Part shown: positions 1 through 8,792 of the stretch, in pieces
How positions within the stretch are numbered: position 1 is the first letter of the stretch
Layout of the letters: each line of letters starts with the position of its first letter
Origin: AP-15 sp963701815
GTDB taxonomy: Bacteria > Pseudomonadota > Alphaproteobacteria > ATCC43930 > CGMCC-115725
Direction: 5' to 3'
DNA length: 64,000 nt
NCBI GenBank assembly: GCA_963701815.1
Contig: CAVPBN010000046.1
Span: 186,001-250,000 of the forward strand
Program-made: the position numbers and the translations under genes
Notes under the pieces: generated by a model
Databases searched by the model: none
The model's input: only the letters and a program-made list of their open reading frames with translations
Told to the model about the DNA's origin: nothing

Positions 1-1146
1 GCTTCGGCCGCCATGGCCCGCGCTTTTGCGGCGCGCTGGACCGGGCCGCTCGAAGGCCTTGTGCTGACCCGCTACGGTCATGCCGTCGCCTGCGATCCGA
101 TCGAGATCGTCGAGGCCGGCCATCCGGTGCCCGATGCCGCGGGGGTCGCCGCGGCCGGGCGCATCCTGGCGCTGGCGCGGGGGCTCGGCGCCGATGATCA
201 GCTCGTCTTCCTTGCCTCGGGCGGCGGTTCGGCGTTGCTGACCCTGCCGGCGGCCGGCCTGACCCTAGCCGACAAGCAAGCGGTTACCCGCGCGTTGCTG
301 AGTTGCGGAGCGACGATCGCCGAGATCAACACGGTGCGCAAGCACCTCTCGGCGATCAAGGGCGGCCGTCTCGCCGCTGCCGCCGCGCCGGCGCGCGTCG
401 TCACCCTGGCGATTTCCGATGTGCCCGGCGACGACCCGGCGGTCATCGCCTCCGGACCGACGGTGCCCGATGCGACAACCTTTGGCGACGCGCGGGAGGT
501 GTTGGCAAAATACCGGATCGACCCGCCGCCGCCCGTCCTGGCTCATCTGGCGGCGGCAGCTCCGGAGACCCCAAAGCCCGACGATCCGATCTTTACCCGG
601 ACGAGTTTCCAGCTGATCGCCAGCCCGCAGGCATCGCTGCGCGCCGCCGCCGCTGCCGCGCTGCGGCACCGGGTCACACCGATCGTGTTGAGCGACCGGA
701 TCGAGGGCGAGGCGCGCGACGTCGCATCGGTTCACGCGGCGATCGCCTTGCAGATTCGCGCCGGGCAGTTTCGCGTCGGCGACCGCTCGGTCCTGCCGCC
801 GGCCGTGCTGCTGTCGGGCGGCGAGACCACGGTAGCCATCCGCGGCAAAGGCCGCGGCGGCCGCAATACGGAATTCCTGCTCGCCCTCGCGGTGGCGTTG
901 AAGGGTGACCCGGCTATATCCGGTCTCGCTTGCGATACCGACGGCATCGATGGAACCGAGGACAATGCCGGCGCGCTCCTGTATCCCGACAGCGTGGCGC
1001 GCGCCGCCGGCCGCGGGATCGCCGCGCCGGCGGCGCTCGCCGACAATGACGGGTACGGATTCTTTGCTGCGCTGGGCGATTTGGTCATGACCGGTCCGAC
1101 ATTGACCAACGTCAACGATTTTCGGGCGATCCTGGTTCTCGCCTGA
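1..1146 (+). CDS. ttuD: glycerate 2-kinase (MOFRL family), 5'-partial
   Basis: Predicted to phosphorylate D-glycerate to 2-phosphoglycerate; the family is also called GckA or hydroxypyruvate reductase TtuD. The frame is open to base 1, and the four codons before the first ATG (13) read ASAA, continuing the conserved GKAS-type segment, so the true start lies outside the window and roughly 50 residues are missing. Visible motifs: HPVPD, LASGGGSALL, RKHLSAIKGG, ISDVPGDDPAVIASGP, GRGGRNTEFLLA, TDGIDGTEDNAGA and a C-terminal GPTLTNVND typical of the MOFRL domain. Pyruvate kinase starts 23 bp downstream, a known ttuD-pyk pairing that sends glycerate to pyruvate. Family assignment is firm; kinase rather than reductase activity is from family knowledge. 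Confidence 0.9.
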   Translation, partial: ASAAMARAFAARWTGPLEGLVLTRYGHAVACDPIEIVEAGHPVPDAAGVAAAGRILALARGLGADDQLVFLASGGGSALLTLPAAGLTLADKQAVTRALLSCGATIAEINTVRKHLSAIKGGRLAAAAAPARVVTLAISDVPGDDPAVIASGPTVPDATTFGDAREVLAKYRIDPPPPVLAHLAAAAPETPKPDDPIFTRTSFQLIASPQASLRAAAAAALRHRVTPIVLSDRIEGEARDVASVHAAIALQIRAGQFRVGDRSVLPPAVLLSGGETTVAIRGKGRGGRNTEFLLALAVALKGDPAISGLACDTDGIDGTEDNAGALLYPDSVARAAGRGIAAPAALADNDGYGFFAALGDLVMTGPTLTNVNDFRAILVLA

Positions 1147-1169
1147 TCAGGGTCCGGTAGGAGACGCAG

Positions 1170-2588
1170 ATGCGGCGCCGGCGCAGTGCCAAGATTGTCG
1201 CAACCCTTGGCCCGGCCAGCTCGACCCCGGCCGGCATCCGCGCCCTGTTCGATGCCGGCGTCGATGTGTTCCGACTCAATTTCAGTCACGGGACGCATCA
1301 GGAGCACCAAGCCCGTTTCGAGGCGATCCGGCAGATCGAGAGCGCCACCGGCCGGCCGATCGGCATCCTGGCTGATCTGCAAGGACCAAAGCTGCGCCTC
1401 GGCACCTTTGCCGGTGGCCCGGTCGAACTGGTGGCGGGCGCACGTTTCCGCCTCGATCTCGATCGACGGCCCGGCGATCGGACACGTGCGCCGCTGCCGC
1501 ATCCCGAGATCTTTGCGGCGCTGGAACCGGGGACCGAATTGTTGCTCGACGACGGCAAGGTGCGGCTTCGGATCGAGACTTGCGGCGCGGAGTTTGCCGA
1601 GACCTTGTGCCGGGTCGGCGGCACATTATCCGATCGCAAGGGGGTCAATCTGCCGAACGCGGTATTGCCGCTGTCGGCGATCACCGAGAAGGACCGGGCC
1701 GACCTCGCCTTCGCCCTCGATCACGGCGCCGATTGGATCGCGCTGTCGTTCGTCCAGCGCCCCGATGACGTAGCCGAAGGCCGCAAGCTCGTCGCCGGCC
1801 GCGCCGGCGTCATGGTCAAGCTCGAAAAACCCGCGGCGATCCAGCGGCTCTCCGAGATCATCGAACTGGCCGACGGGCTGATGGTCGCGCGCGGCGACCT
1901 CGGCGTGGAGATGCCGCCGGAGGATGTGCCGAGCGTGCAGAAGCAGGTGGTGCACGCCTGCCGGCTGGCCGGCAAGCCGGTCGTCGTGGCGACGCAGATG
2001 CTCGAATCGATGATCGCCTCGCCGACCCCGACCCGCGCCGAGGCGTCCGACGTCGCCACCGCGGTCTATGACGGCGCCGATGCGGTGATGCTGTCGGCCG
2101 AGACCGCCGCCGGCCGCTATCCGGTCGAAGCGGTGGCGATGATGGACCGCATCGCCTGCCGGGTGCAGCAGGACCCGCTCTACCGCACCATGCTCGAGCG
2201 GACCCGCATCGAGCACGAGCACACCGCCCCGGATGCGATCAGCGCCGCCGCCTGTCAGGTCGCCGGCGTGGTCGGCGCGGCGGCGATCGTCTCCTATACG
2301 ACGTCGGGGGCGACGGCCTTGCGCGCCGCGCGCGAACGCCCCGAGGCGCCGATCCTGGTGCTGACCTCGAACCTCGGCACCGCCCGCCGCCTCGCGCTGT
2401 TGTGGGGCGCGCATTGCGTCCATACCAGCGACGTCAAGAATTTCGGCGATATGGTGCAAAAAGCGGTCCGCCTCGCCCACCACGAAGAAATCGCCCAACC
2501 CGGTCAGCGGGTCGTCGTCACCGCCGGCGTGCCGTTCGGCACCCCCGGCGCCACCAATGTCCTGCGAATCGCCTGGGTCGACCGCTGA
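1170..2588 (+). CDS. pyk: pyruvate kinase
   Basis: Converts phosphoenolpyruvate and ADP to pyruvate and ATP in the cytoplasm. 472 residues, full length for the bacterial enzyme. It opens with KIVATLGPAS and RLNFSHG, has the lysine motif MVKLEKPAAI, then GVEMPPEDVPSVQK, KPVVVATQMLESMI and the family signature around DGADAVMLSAETAAGRYP; the C-terminal allosteric domain follows. The ATG is preceded by a good ribosome site (AGGAG, bases 1158-1162). It follows the glycerate kinase by 23 bp and is probably co-transcribed, suggesting a role in glycerate use as well as glycolysis. Frame intact. Confidence 0.96.
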   Translation: MRRRRSAKIVATLGPASSTPAGIRALFDAGVDVFRLNFSHGTHQEHQARFEAIRQIESATGRPIGILADLQGPKLRLGTFAGGPVELVAGARFRLDLDRRPGDRTRAPLPHPEIFAALEPGTELLLDDGKVRLRIETCGAEFAETLCRVGGTLSDRKGVNLPNAVLPLSAITEKDRADLAFALDHGADWIALSFVQRPDDVAEGRKLVAGRAGVMVKLEKPAAIQRLSEIIELADGLMVARGDLGVEMPPEDVPSVQKQVVHACRLAGKPVVVATQMLESMIASPTPTRAEASDVATAVYDGADAVMLSAETAAGRYPVEAVAMMDRIACRVQQDPLYRTMLERTRIEHEHTAPDAISAAACQVAGVVGAAAIVSYTTSGATALRAARERPEAPILVLTSNLGTARRLALLWGAHCVHTSDVKNFGDMVQKAVRLAHHEEIAQPGQRVVVTAGVPFGTPGATNVLRIAWVDR

Positions 2589-2744
2589 GCCCTGCGGCGG
2601 TTCGGGCGAATATGGGCGGGGCGCGGCAATTTCGATGTTTTGTCGGCCGATCTGAAACATGCTACATCGGCCGCGATTGTCGAAGGCGGTCGAACGGTTC
2701 GGCGGGCTGCCGAAGTCGCGGCTGCAACGCGTCACCAGCGATTG

Positions 2745-4214
2745 ATGGATCTTTCTGTCGTCATTCCGGTACGCAACGAGGCCGAAAACATCGCGCCGCT
2801 CGTCGCCGAGATCCGCGCTGCGCTCGACGGGTTGTGCCGCTACGAGATCGTCTACGTCGATGACGGCAGCACCGATGCGACCGCCGCCGAGATCGGGCGG
2901 TTGGCGCCCGACACGCCGGGTCTGCGGCTGCTGCGGCACCGGTACAGCTGCGGGCAGAGCGCGGCGATCCGCAGCGGGGTCAGGTCGGCGCAGGCGCCCT
3001 GGATCGCCACCCTCGACGGCGACGGCCAGAACGATCCGGCCGATATCGCTCGCTTGTGGGGCCTCGTCCGCGCCGCTTCGCCAAACGTGCCGCTGCTGAT
3101 CGCCGGCTGGCGCCGTCAGCGGCAGGACAGCTGGTCGAAGCGCTGGGCGTCGCGTGCCGCCAATCGGATCCGGGCGCGGATTCTCGGCGACGACACCCCC
3201 GATACCGGCTGCGGGCTCAAGCTGTTCCCGCGCGCGCTGTTTCTCGATTTGCCCGCATTCGACCACATGCATCGGTTTCTGCCGGCGTTGGTGCTGCGCG
3301 CCGGCGGCACGGTGCGCTCGGTGCCGGTCAATCACCGGCCGCGCCGCCGCGGCATTTCGAAATATGGCGTCTTCGATCGTCTGGGCGTCGGCATCGTCGA
3401 TCTCCTCGGGGTCCTATGGCTGCAGCGCCGGGCCGCCGCGGCGCAGCCGATCGTGGAGGCGGCCGCGTTTGAAGCCAGGGCCGCGCCGTCGGGTCGATCG
3501 CCCGCCGTGCGGGGCGGCGCCGCGATGACGGTCAAGGACCGCGCCGCCGCGCGCTTTGCCCTGCCCTCCGCCGGTGTCGGCCGCGGCTTGCGCATCTTGG
3601 TCGTGGCGCTCCTCATCGCCGCGACGATCGCCGCCTGGCGCTGGCGGGCCGCCTTCGATCCGGCGACGATCGTCGCGGCGATCGACGGCTATCGCGCGGC
3701 GCCGCTGGTGTTTCTGGCGGTCCACATCGCCGCCAGCCTGCTGTTTGTGCCGCGCACGTTGCTGGCGATCGCGGCCGGCGTGCTGTTCGGCATCGGCGGC
3801 GGCATTTTTTGGGCGGCGATCGGCAGCGTCGCCGGAGCGGTGGCGGGATTTCTGGCCGCCCGCTGCCTCAGCGCCGACTGGGTCGATTTCGACCGCGGCC
3901 GTCGGCTTCGGCCGGCTCTTGAAAAGGCCGAGCGCGGCGGCTGGCGCTCGGTCGCCGTGTTGCGATTGATCCCGGTCATGCCGCACAGCCTGGCCAATTA
4001 CGGGTTTGGCTTGACCCGGATACCGCTCGCCCCCTACGCGTTCGGCTCGCTGGTCGGCCAATTGCCGATGACGATCGCCTATGTCGATTTCGGCGCCGCC
4101 GGAGAACGGCTGATGCTCGGCCGCGCGGGCTGGCTGATGCCGACCCTGATCGGCGCCGCGGCGCTGGCGCTGTCGCTGCTGATCCCGGTCATCGCCCGCC
4201 GCCGCTTGCGTTAG
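2745..4214 (+). CDS. family 2 glycosyltransferase fused to VTT/TVP38 membrane domain
   Basis: One uninterrupted frame with two parts. Residues about 1-235 are a GT-A glycosyltransferase of the dolichol-phosphate-mannose-synthase type: N-terminal LSVVIPVRNEAENI, YVDDGSTD, TLDGDGQNDP, GCGLKLFPR, and a late NHRPRRRGISKYG segment typical of enzymes that glycosylate polyprenyl phosphate. Residues about 261-489 are a multi-pass TVP38/TMEM64 (VTT, DedA-like) domain with LIPVMPHSLANYGFGLT. An internal ATG at 3525 could start the membrane part separately, but no stop lies between the halves. ATG 2745 is chosen because the GT fold begins there; a TTG at 2640 would add 35 unconserved residues. Its stop overlaps the stop of the convergent glcF. 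Substrate unknown. Confidence 0.8.
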   Translation: MDLSVVIPVRNEAENIAPLVAEIRAALDGLCRYEIVYVDDGSTDATAAEIGRLAPDTPGLRLLRHRYSCGQSAAIRSGVRSAQAPWIATLDGDGQNDPADIARLWGLVRAASPNVPLLIAGWRRQRQDSWSKRWASRAANRIRARILGDDTPDTGCGLKLFPRALFLDLPAFDHMHRFLPALVLRAGGTVRSVPVNHRPRRRGISKYGVFDRLGVGIVDLLGVLWLQRRAAAAQPIVEAAAFEARAAPSGRSPAVRGGAAMTVKDRAAARFALPSAGVGRGLRILVVALLIAATIAAWRWRAAFDPATIVAAIDGYRAAPLVFLAVHIAASLLFVPRTLLAIAAGVLFGIGGGIFWAAIGSVAGAVAGFLAARCLSADWVDFDRGRRLRPALEKAERGGWRSVAVLRLIPVMPHSLANYGFGLTRIPLAPYAFGSLVGQLPMTIAYVDFGAAGERLMLGRAGWLMPTLIGAAALALSLLIPVIARRRLR

Positions 4215-5529
4215 TCGGGGGCCGATCCGGCACGCCGCAAGGCTGCCGGCTCGGGCCGCCGGTGGCCCAATCGAGCAACTCGACGGTGTGCACGACCGGC
4301 GCCGGAGAGCCGGCGGCGAGCTGGGTGATGCAGCCGATATTTCCGGTGGCGACCAGATCCGGCCGAGTGCGGCCGATATTGGCGAGCTTGCGCTGCGCGC
4401 AGCTTGTCGGCGATTTCGGGCTGCAACAGATTGTAGGTGCCGGCCGAGCCGCAGCACAGATGTCCCTCGGGCACGTCGAGCGTCTCGAACCCGGCTGCGG
4501 CGAGCAACGCCTTCGGCCCGCTGTGGAGGCTCTGGCCGTGCTGCATCGAGCAGGCGGAATGGTAGGCGACCCGACGGTTGATCCCGGCGAATCGCGGGAT
4601 CGGCGGGCGAAGGCCCAGGCTCTCGACGATCTCGGTGACGTCGCGGGCCAGGGCGCCGATCCGCGCGGCCTTCTCGGCATAGGCCGGGTCGTCGCGCAAC
4701 ATGAACCCGTAATCCTTGACCGTCGTGCCGCAACCCGAGGCGTTGATTACGATGGCGTCGATGCCGCGGACCGCGCGTTCGCGCTCCCAGGCGTCGATAT
4801 CGGCGCGGGCCAGGGCGAGCGCCGGCGTCTCCTGGCCGAGATGATGGCGCAGCGAGCCGCAGCAGCCGCTGCCGGCCGCCACGACCACCTCGCAGCCATG
4901 CCGGGTCAGCAGCCGGATCGTCGCCTCGTTGATTTCGGGCATCAAGCACCCGCTGGGCGCAGCCGGGCAGCAACGCCACCCGCAGCCGTCGCTCGGTTGT
5001 CGCCGGAAACACCTGCGGCCGATCGATCGGGGAGCCGGCAGGGATCGAGGCCGGCGCGAGCGCCAGCAGCGGCGCCAGCCGCGCCGGCAAAAATCGGGTG
5101 AACCGCCTGGCCGGGGCGGCCCCGCGGAGGGCCAAACGAAGCAGCCACGGCCGGGTCAGCACCGCGCCGAGCAGCCCCCGCAATGCGCGATCGGGCCAGG
5201 GCCGGCGGTAATTTCGCCTCGATCCAGCGCCGCGCGTGGTCGACGAGGTGCATGTAATTGACCCCGGACGGGCAGGTCGTCATGCAGGAGAGGCACGACA
5301 GGCAGCGGTCGATGTGCTTGACCGTCTCGGCGCCCGGCGGCTCGTCGCGCGCCAGCATGTCCTTGATCAGGTAGATGCGGCCGCGCGGGCTGTCGAGCTC
5401 GTCGCCGAGCAGCACATAGGTCGGGCAGGTCGCGGTGCAGAACCCGCAATGGGTGCAGGTGCGCAGGATCTTCTCGGACTGGGCAGTATCGGGATCGGCG
5501 AGCTGCTCGGCGGTGAAATCGGTACGCAC
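4211..5529 (-). pseudogene. glcF: glycolate oxidase iron-sulfur subunit GlcF, frameshifted
   Basis: Iron-sulfur subunit of membrane-associated glycolate oxidase (GlcDEF), which oxidises glycolate to glyoxylate. The N-terminal part holds two ferredoxin-like clusters, CTHCGFCTATCP and CLSCLSCMTTCP; farther on come two cysteine-rich CCG repeats (CCGSLRHHLG and CCGSAGTYNL). Family-like sequence runs through three frames, with switches near 5180, 4942 and 4400; the first two each look like one extra base, for example in a CCC run. Together the pieces cover the whole family, so either the gene is dead or, more likely, the assembly has indel errors. It starts just after glcE ends, as in a glcDEF operon. 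The stop is TAA at 4211-4213 or, in the neighbouring frame, at 4189. Confidence 0.85.
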
Positions 5530-5532
5530 TGC

Positions 5533-6788
5533 TCAGCTCCCCTCGACCATGCGCCCGGGGTTGAGGATATCCGGCGCGGGTCGAAGCTGTCCTTGACTCG
5601 AGCGCGAAAGCGCCGCCAATGGCGCCGGCTGCGGTTCGAACACCGCGACGGTCCTGCGCAAGGCCGGCGACGCCTTGATCAAGGTGGCATGCCCGGCGCC
5701 ACGCCCGTCCTTGTCTCGGATTGCGCCGCGGATCAGCGCGGCGCCGCCATCTTCGGCGCCGGCGACTGCGACCCACAACAATCCGCCGCCCCAGTCGACA
5801 TACCAGACCGCATCGATGCTGCCGGCGATCTGTCGGCCGAGCGCGGCGCCGCGGCTCGGTGCGACCGAGATGCGCCAGACGGCCCGATCGGAGAGGCCGG
5901 CCAGCGGCTCCGCATCGCGCACCGCCCGCCAAAGGGCGTTGGAGGTCTGGTCTTCCAGCGTTGCCGACTCGCAACCTCCCGCCAGCTCCGCCAACAGCCG
6001 CTCGCGCCGGAAGGCGACCGACGCCGGCGGGCCTTCGAGGCGGAGGGCGGCCACCCCCGGCAGCGTCGCCAACGAACCGAGCCCGGCCAGTGAGCCGAGC
6101 CCCGCCAACGCCGGATACGGCAGATACGCGGCGCGCCGAGACCTCGTGCGGCGAACCGAGCGCCCGGTTCAGCGACTGCGCCGCCACCGTCGCATCGAGC
6201 CCGCACAGAAGCACGGTTGCGCCGTATTCGGGCTGCGGCAGCACCTTGACCGTCACTTCCTCGAGTGCGGCGAGCGTGCCGTAGGAGCCGGCCATCAGTT
6301 TCGACAGATCGTAGCCGGTGACGTTCTTGACGACCTTGCCGCCGGATTTGAAGACTCTCGCCGCGCCCGCTGACCCCGCGAAAACCGAGGAAATGGTCGC
6401 GCGCCGCACCCGCCTTGATCCGCCGCGGCCCCGAGAGGTTGCAGGCAAGGACACCGCCGAGTGTACGCCTTCCCGCCTCCGCTGCCGGTATCCCGTAAAG
6501 CGCGCCCCAATCGGGCGGCTCGAAGGCGAGCATCTGCCGCGATTGTGCGAGCGCGGTCTCGATCTCGGCGAGCGGCGTTGCGGCGCCGGCGGTCAGGACC
6601 AGCTCGCTCGGCTGATATTCGCGGATGCCGGCCAGCCGGGACAGGTCGAGCGTACGCGGCAACTGCAACGGCCGGCCGAGCCCGCGCTTCGTGCCGCCGG
6701 CGACGATCTCCATCGGCTCCTCGGCGGCGAGCGCGTCACCGACCGCGTCGCGCAATTCGCCGAGGTCGGCCGGGGCGGCCTGGGTCAC
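5533..6788 (-). pseudogene. glcE: glycolate oxidase FAD-binding subunit GlcE, frameshifted
   Basis: Second FAD-binding subunit of glycolate oxidase. The amino end has the FAD_binding_4 pattern (IVAGGTKRGLG, GGVLACNLSGPRRIKAGAARD, FLGFRGVSGRGE), followed in a second frame by VFKSGGKVVKNVTGYDLSKL and in a third by the C-terminal cap ending DILNPGRMVEG. Frame switches fall near 6360 and 6133, with a compensating pair near 5610 and 5575. All parts of the family are present in order, so one-base indels in the sequence are as likely as true inactivation. The start ATG at 6788 lies 12 bp from the palindromic element that separates it from glcD. Confidence 0.83.
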
Positions 6789-6800
6789 GGCTCCGATCGG

Positions 6801-6971
6801 CTAGTGGTGCAAACCAGACGCCCGCTCCCTGGCGGGTCCGCGTCGAGATTGCTCTCGCTGTCGCGTCGCAATGACATCGTAAGTGCTTGTCATTGCGAGG
6901 AGTACAGCGACGAAGCAATCTCGGTCAAGGTACGCACCGGAGGGAATCATCTGTCTGGTTTGCACTACTAG
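6801..6971. repeat. MITE-like palindromic element between glcD and glcE
   Basis: A 171-bp near-palindrome. The outer 19 bp are inverted copies, CTAGTGGTGCAAACCAGAC at 6801-6819 against CTAGTAGTGCAAACCAGAC read from 6971 back to 6953, one mismatch. A second inverted pair lies inside, carrying TGTCATTGCGA and GAAGCAATCTCG-type arms at about 6849-6880 and 6888-6923. The CTAG at each end may belong to the inverted repeat or be a 4-bp target duplication. It has no coding capacity, occupies the whole glcD-glcE gap, and contributes the TAG stop of glcD (6968-6970). As RNA it could fold into a long hairpin inside the operon transcript. The related inner motif recurs at 57290-57379. Confidence 0.75.
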
Positions 6972-8463
6972 AACCGGGGCAGGTCGGGGAAGGGCAGCCG
7001 GCCGGCGTGGACGTGCAGGCGGCCGAGCTCGGCGCAGCGGTGCAGTTGCGGGAAGACCTTGCCGGGGTTGAGGAGGCCGTCGGGGTCGAAGGCGCATTTG
7101 AGGCGCTGCTGGTGGGCGAGGTCGGTCTCGTCGAACATCGTCCCCATCAGGTCGCGCTTTTCGACGCCGACCCCGTGCTCGCCGGTCAAGACGCCGCCGA
7201 CCTCGACGCAGAGCCTCAAAATATCGGCGCCGAACGCCTCGGCGCGCTCGATCTCGCCGGGCTGGTTGGCGTCGTAGAGGATCAGCGGATGCAAATTGCC
7301 GTCGCCGGCATGAAAGACGTTGGCGACGCGCGAGCCCGTACCGCGTCGGAGAAGCCGCGCGATGCGCGTCAGCACCTCGGCCAGGCGGGCGCGCGGGATC
7401 GTGCCGTCCATGCAGTAGATAATCGGGCGAGATTCGCCCGACCGCCGGAAACGCCGCCTTGCGCCCGGACCAGAAAGCCAGCCGTTCGGCTTCGTCGCGG
7501 CTGCTGCGGATCGTGGCCGCATGGTTGATCGCTCGGCGATCGCCTCGACCTTGCCGATCAGATGTTCGACCTCGGCCGGTACGGCCATCCAGCTCGACGA
7601 TCAGCAAGGCCTCGACATCGAGCGGATAGCCGGCCTTGACAAAAGCCTCGGCGGCATGGATCGCCGGCCGGTCCATCATCTCCATGCCGCCGGGGATGAT
7701 GCCGGCGGCGATCACCGCGGCGACGCAATCGCCGGCGTCCTCGATGGTCGGCAAAGCCGATCAGCAGGGCCCGCGCCGTCGTCGGCTTTGGCAGAATGCG
7801 CACGGTGACCTCGGTGACGACGCCGAGCAGCCCCTCGGACCCGGTCATCACGCCCAACAGGTCATAGCCCTCGGCATCGAAATGGCGGCCGCCGAGCCGC
7901 ATGATTTCGCCATCGATCAGCACCATCTCGATGCCGAGCATGTTGTTGGTCGTCAGCCCGTATTTGAGGCAATGCACGCCGCCCGAATTCTCGGCGACAT
8001 TGCCGCCGATCGTGCAGGCGATCTGGCTCGACGGGTCGGGCGCGTAATAGAACCCGGCTTGTTCGACCGCCTGGGTCAGCGCCAGATTGGTGACGCCCGG
8101 CTGCGCCACCACGCAACGATTGTCGTAGTCGATATCGAGGATGCGGTTGAACTTGGCCATGCCGAGCAGCACGCCGTCGGCCAGCGGCAATGCCCCGCCC
8201 GACAATGACGTGCCGGCGCCGCGCGGCACCACCTTGACGCCGATCTCCTTGCAATAGCGCAGCACCGCCGCGACCTCGTCGACCGTCGACGGCAACACGA
8301 CGACCATCGGCGGTTGGCGATAGGCGGTCAGCCCGTCGCTTTCATAGGCGCGCCGCTCCGGCTCGGCGACGATGACGCCCTCGCCCGGCACGATACGTCG
8401 CAATGCCGCGACGATCTCGGCGCGGCGCTGCAAGACCGCGGCATCCGGTGCCGGCATCCGCAT
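6968..8463 (-). pseudogene. glcD: glycolate oxidase FAD-linked subunit GlcD, frameshifted
   Basis: Catalytic flavin subunit of glycolate oxidase (D-lactate dehydrogenase-like family). The FAD_binding_4 domain is clear: VPRGAGTSLSGGALPLADG, CTIGGNVAENSGGVHCLKYG, and GVMTGSEGLLGVVTEVTVRI. The FAD-oxidase C-terminal domain follows in other frames: GGMEMMDRPAIHAAEAF, NVFHAGDGNLHPLI, GGVLTGEHGVGVEKRD and a terminal FDPDGLLNPGKVFP. Frame switches lie near 7745, 7588, 7525 and 7440. About 498 residues would result if these were corrected, the normal length. First gene of the reverse-strand glcDEF set. Its stop lies inside the end of the palindromic element. Confidence 0.87.
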
Positions 8464-8512
8464 AGAGGCGACCCGCTCGTCCGGTCCGCTCGTCGCGCCG
8501 GCGGCGGCGCGC

Positions 8513-8638
8513 TCAGCCCTGGCGCGCCTTGTAGCGCGGATTGGTCTTGTTGATCACGTAAACGCGCCCTTTTCGCCGCACGATGCGGCAATTTTTGTCG
8601 CGCTTCCGCAGCGATTTCAACGAATTGGCGATCTTCAT
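8513..8638 (-). CDS. rpmJ: ribosomal protein bL36
   Basis: 41 residues, MKIANSLKSLRKRDKNC at the start and NKTNPRYKARQG at the end: the longer, zinc-site-lacking type of 50S protein L36 usual in Alphaproteobacteria, with one cysteine instead of the four zinc ligands. The start ATG at 8636-8638 is preceded by a purine-rich GAGGAATG stretch. It stands alone between glcD and the divergent recN, which is normal for this stand-alone paralogue type. Too short for most ORF filters but unambiguous. Confidence 0.96.
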   Translation of the reverse strand: MKIANSLKSLRKRDKNCRIVRRKGRVYVINKTNPRYKARQG

Positions 8639-8792
8639 GTCCACATTCCTCAATACCCCCGCAAAATAGGGAGCGCGTGGGGCTAAGTCAAACTCGGCGG
8701 AACTCCGGCAGCGGCCGACCGGGCGCTCGGCGCCGGCCCGCGGTCGGCGCGCGGGCTGGCTTGGCGCCGGCGGCACCTGTATTATTGGTTGG

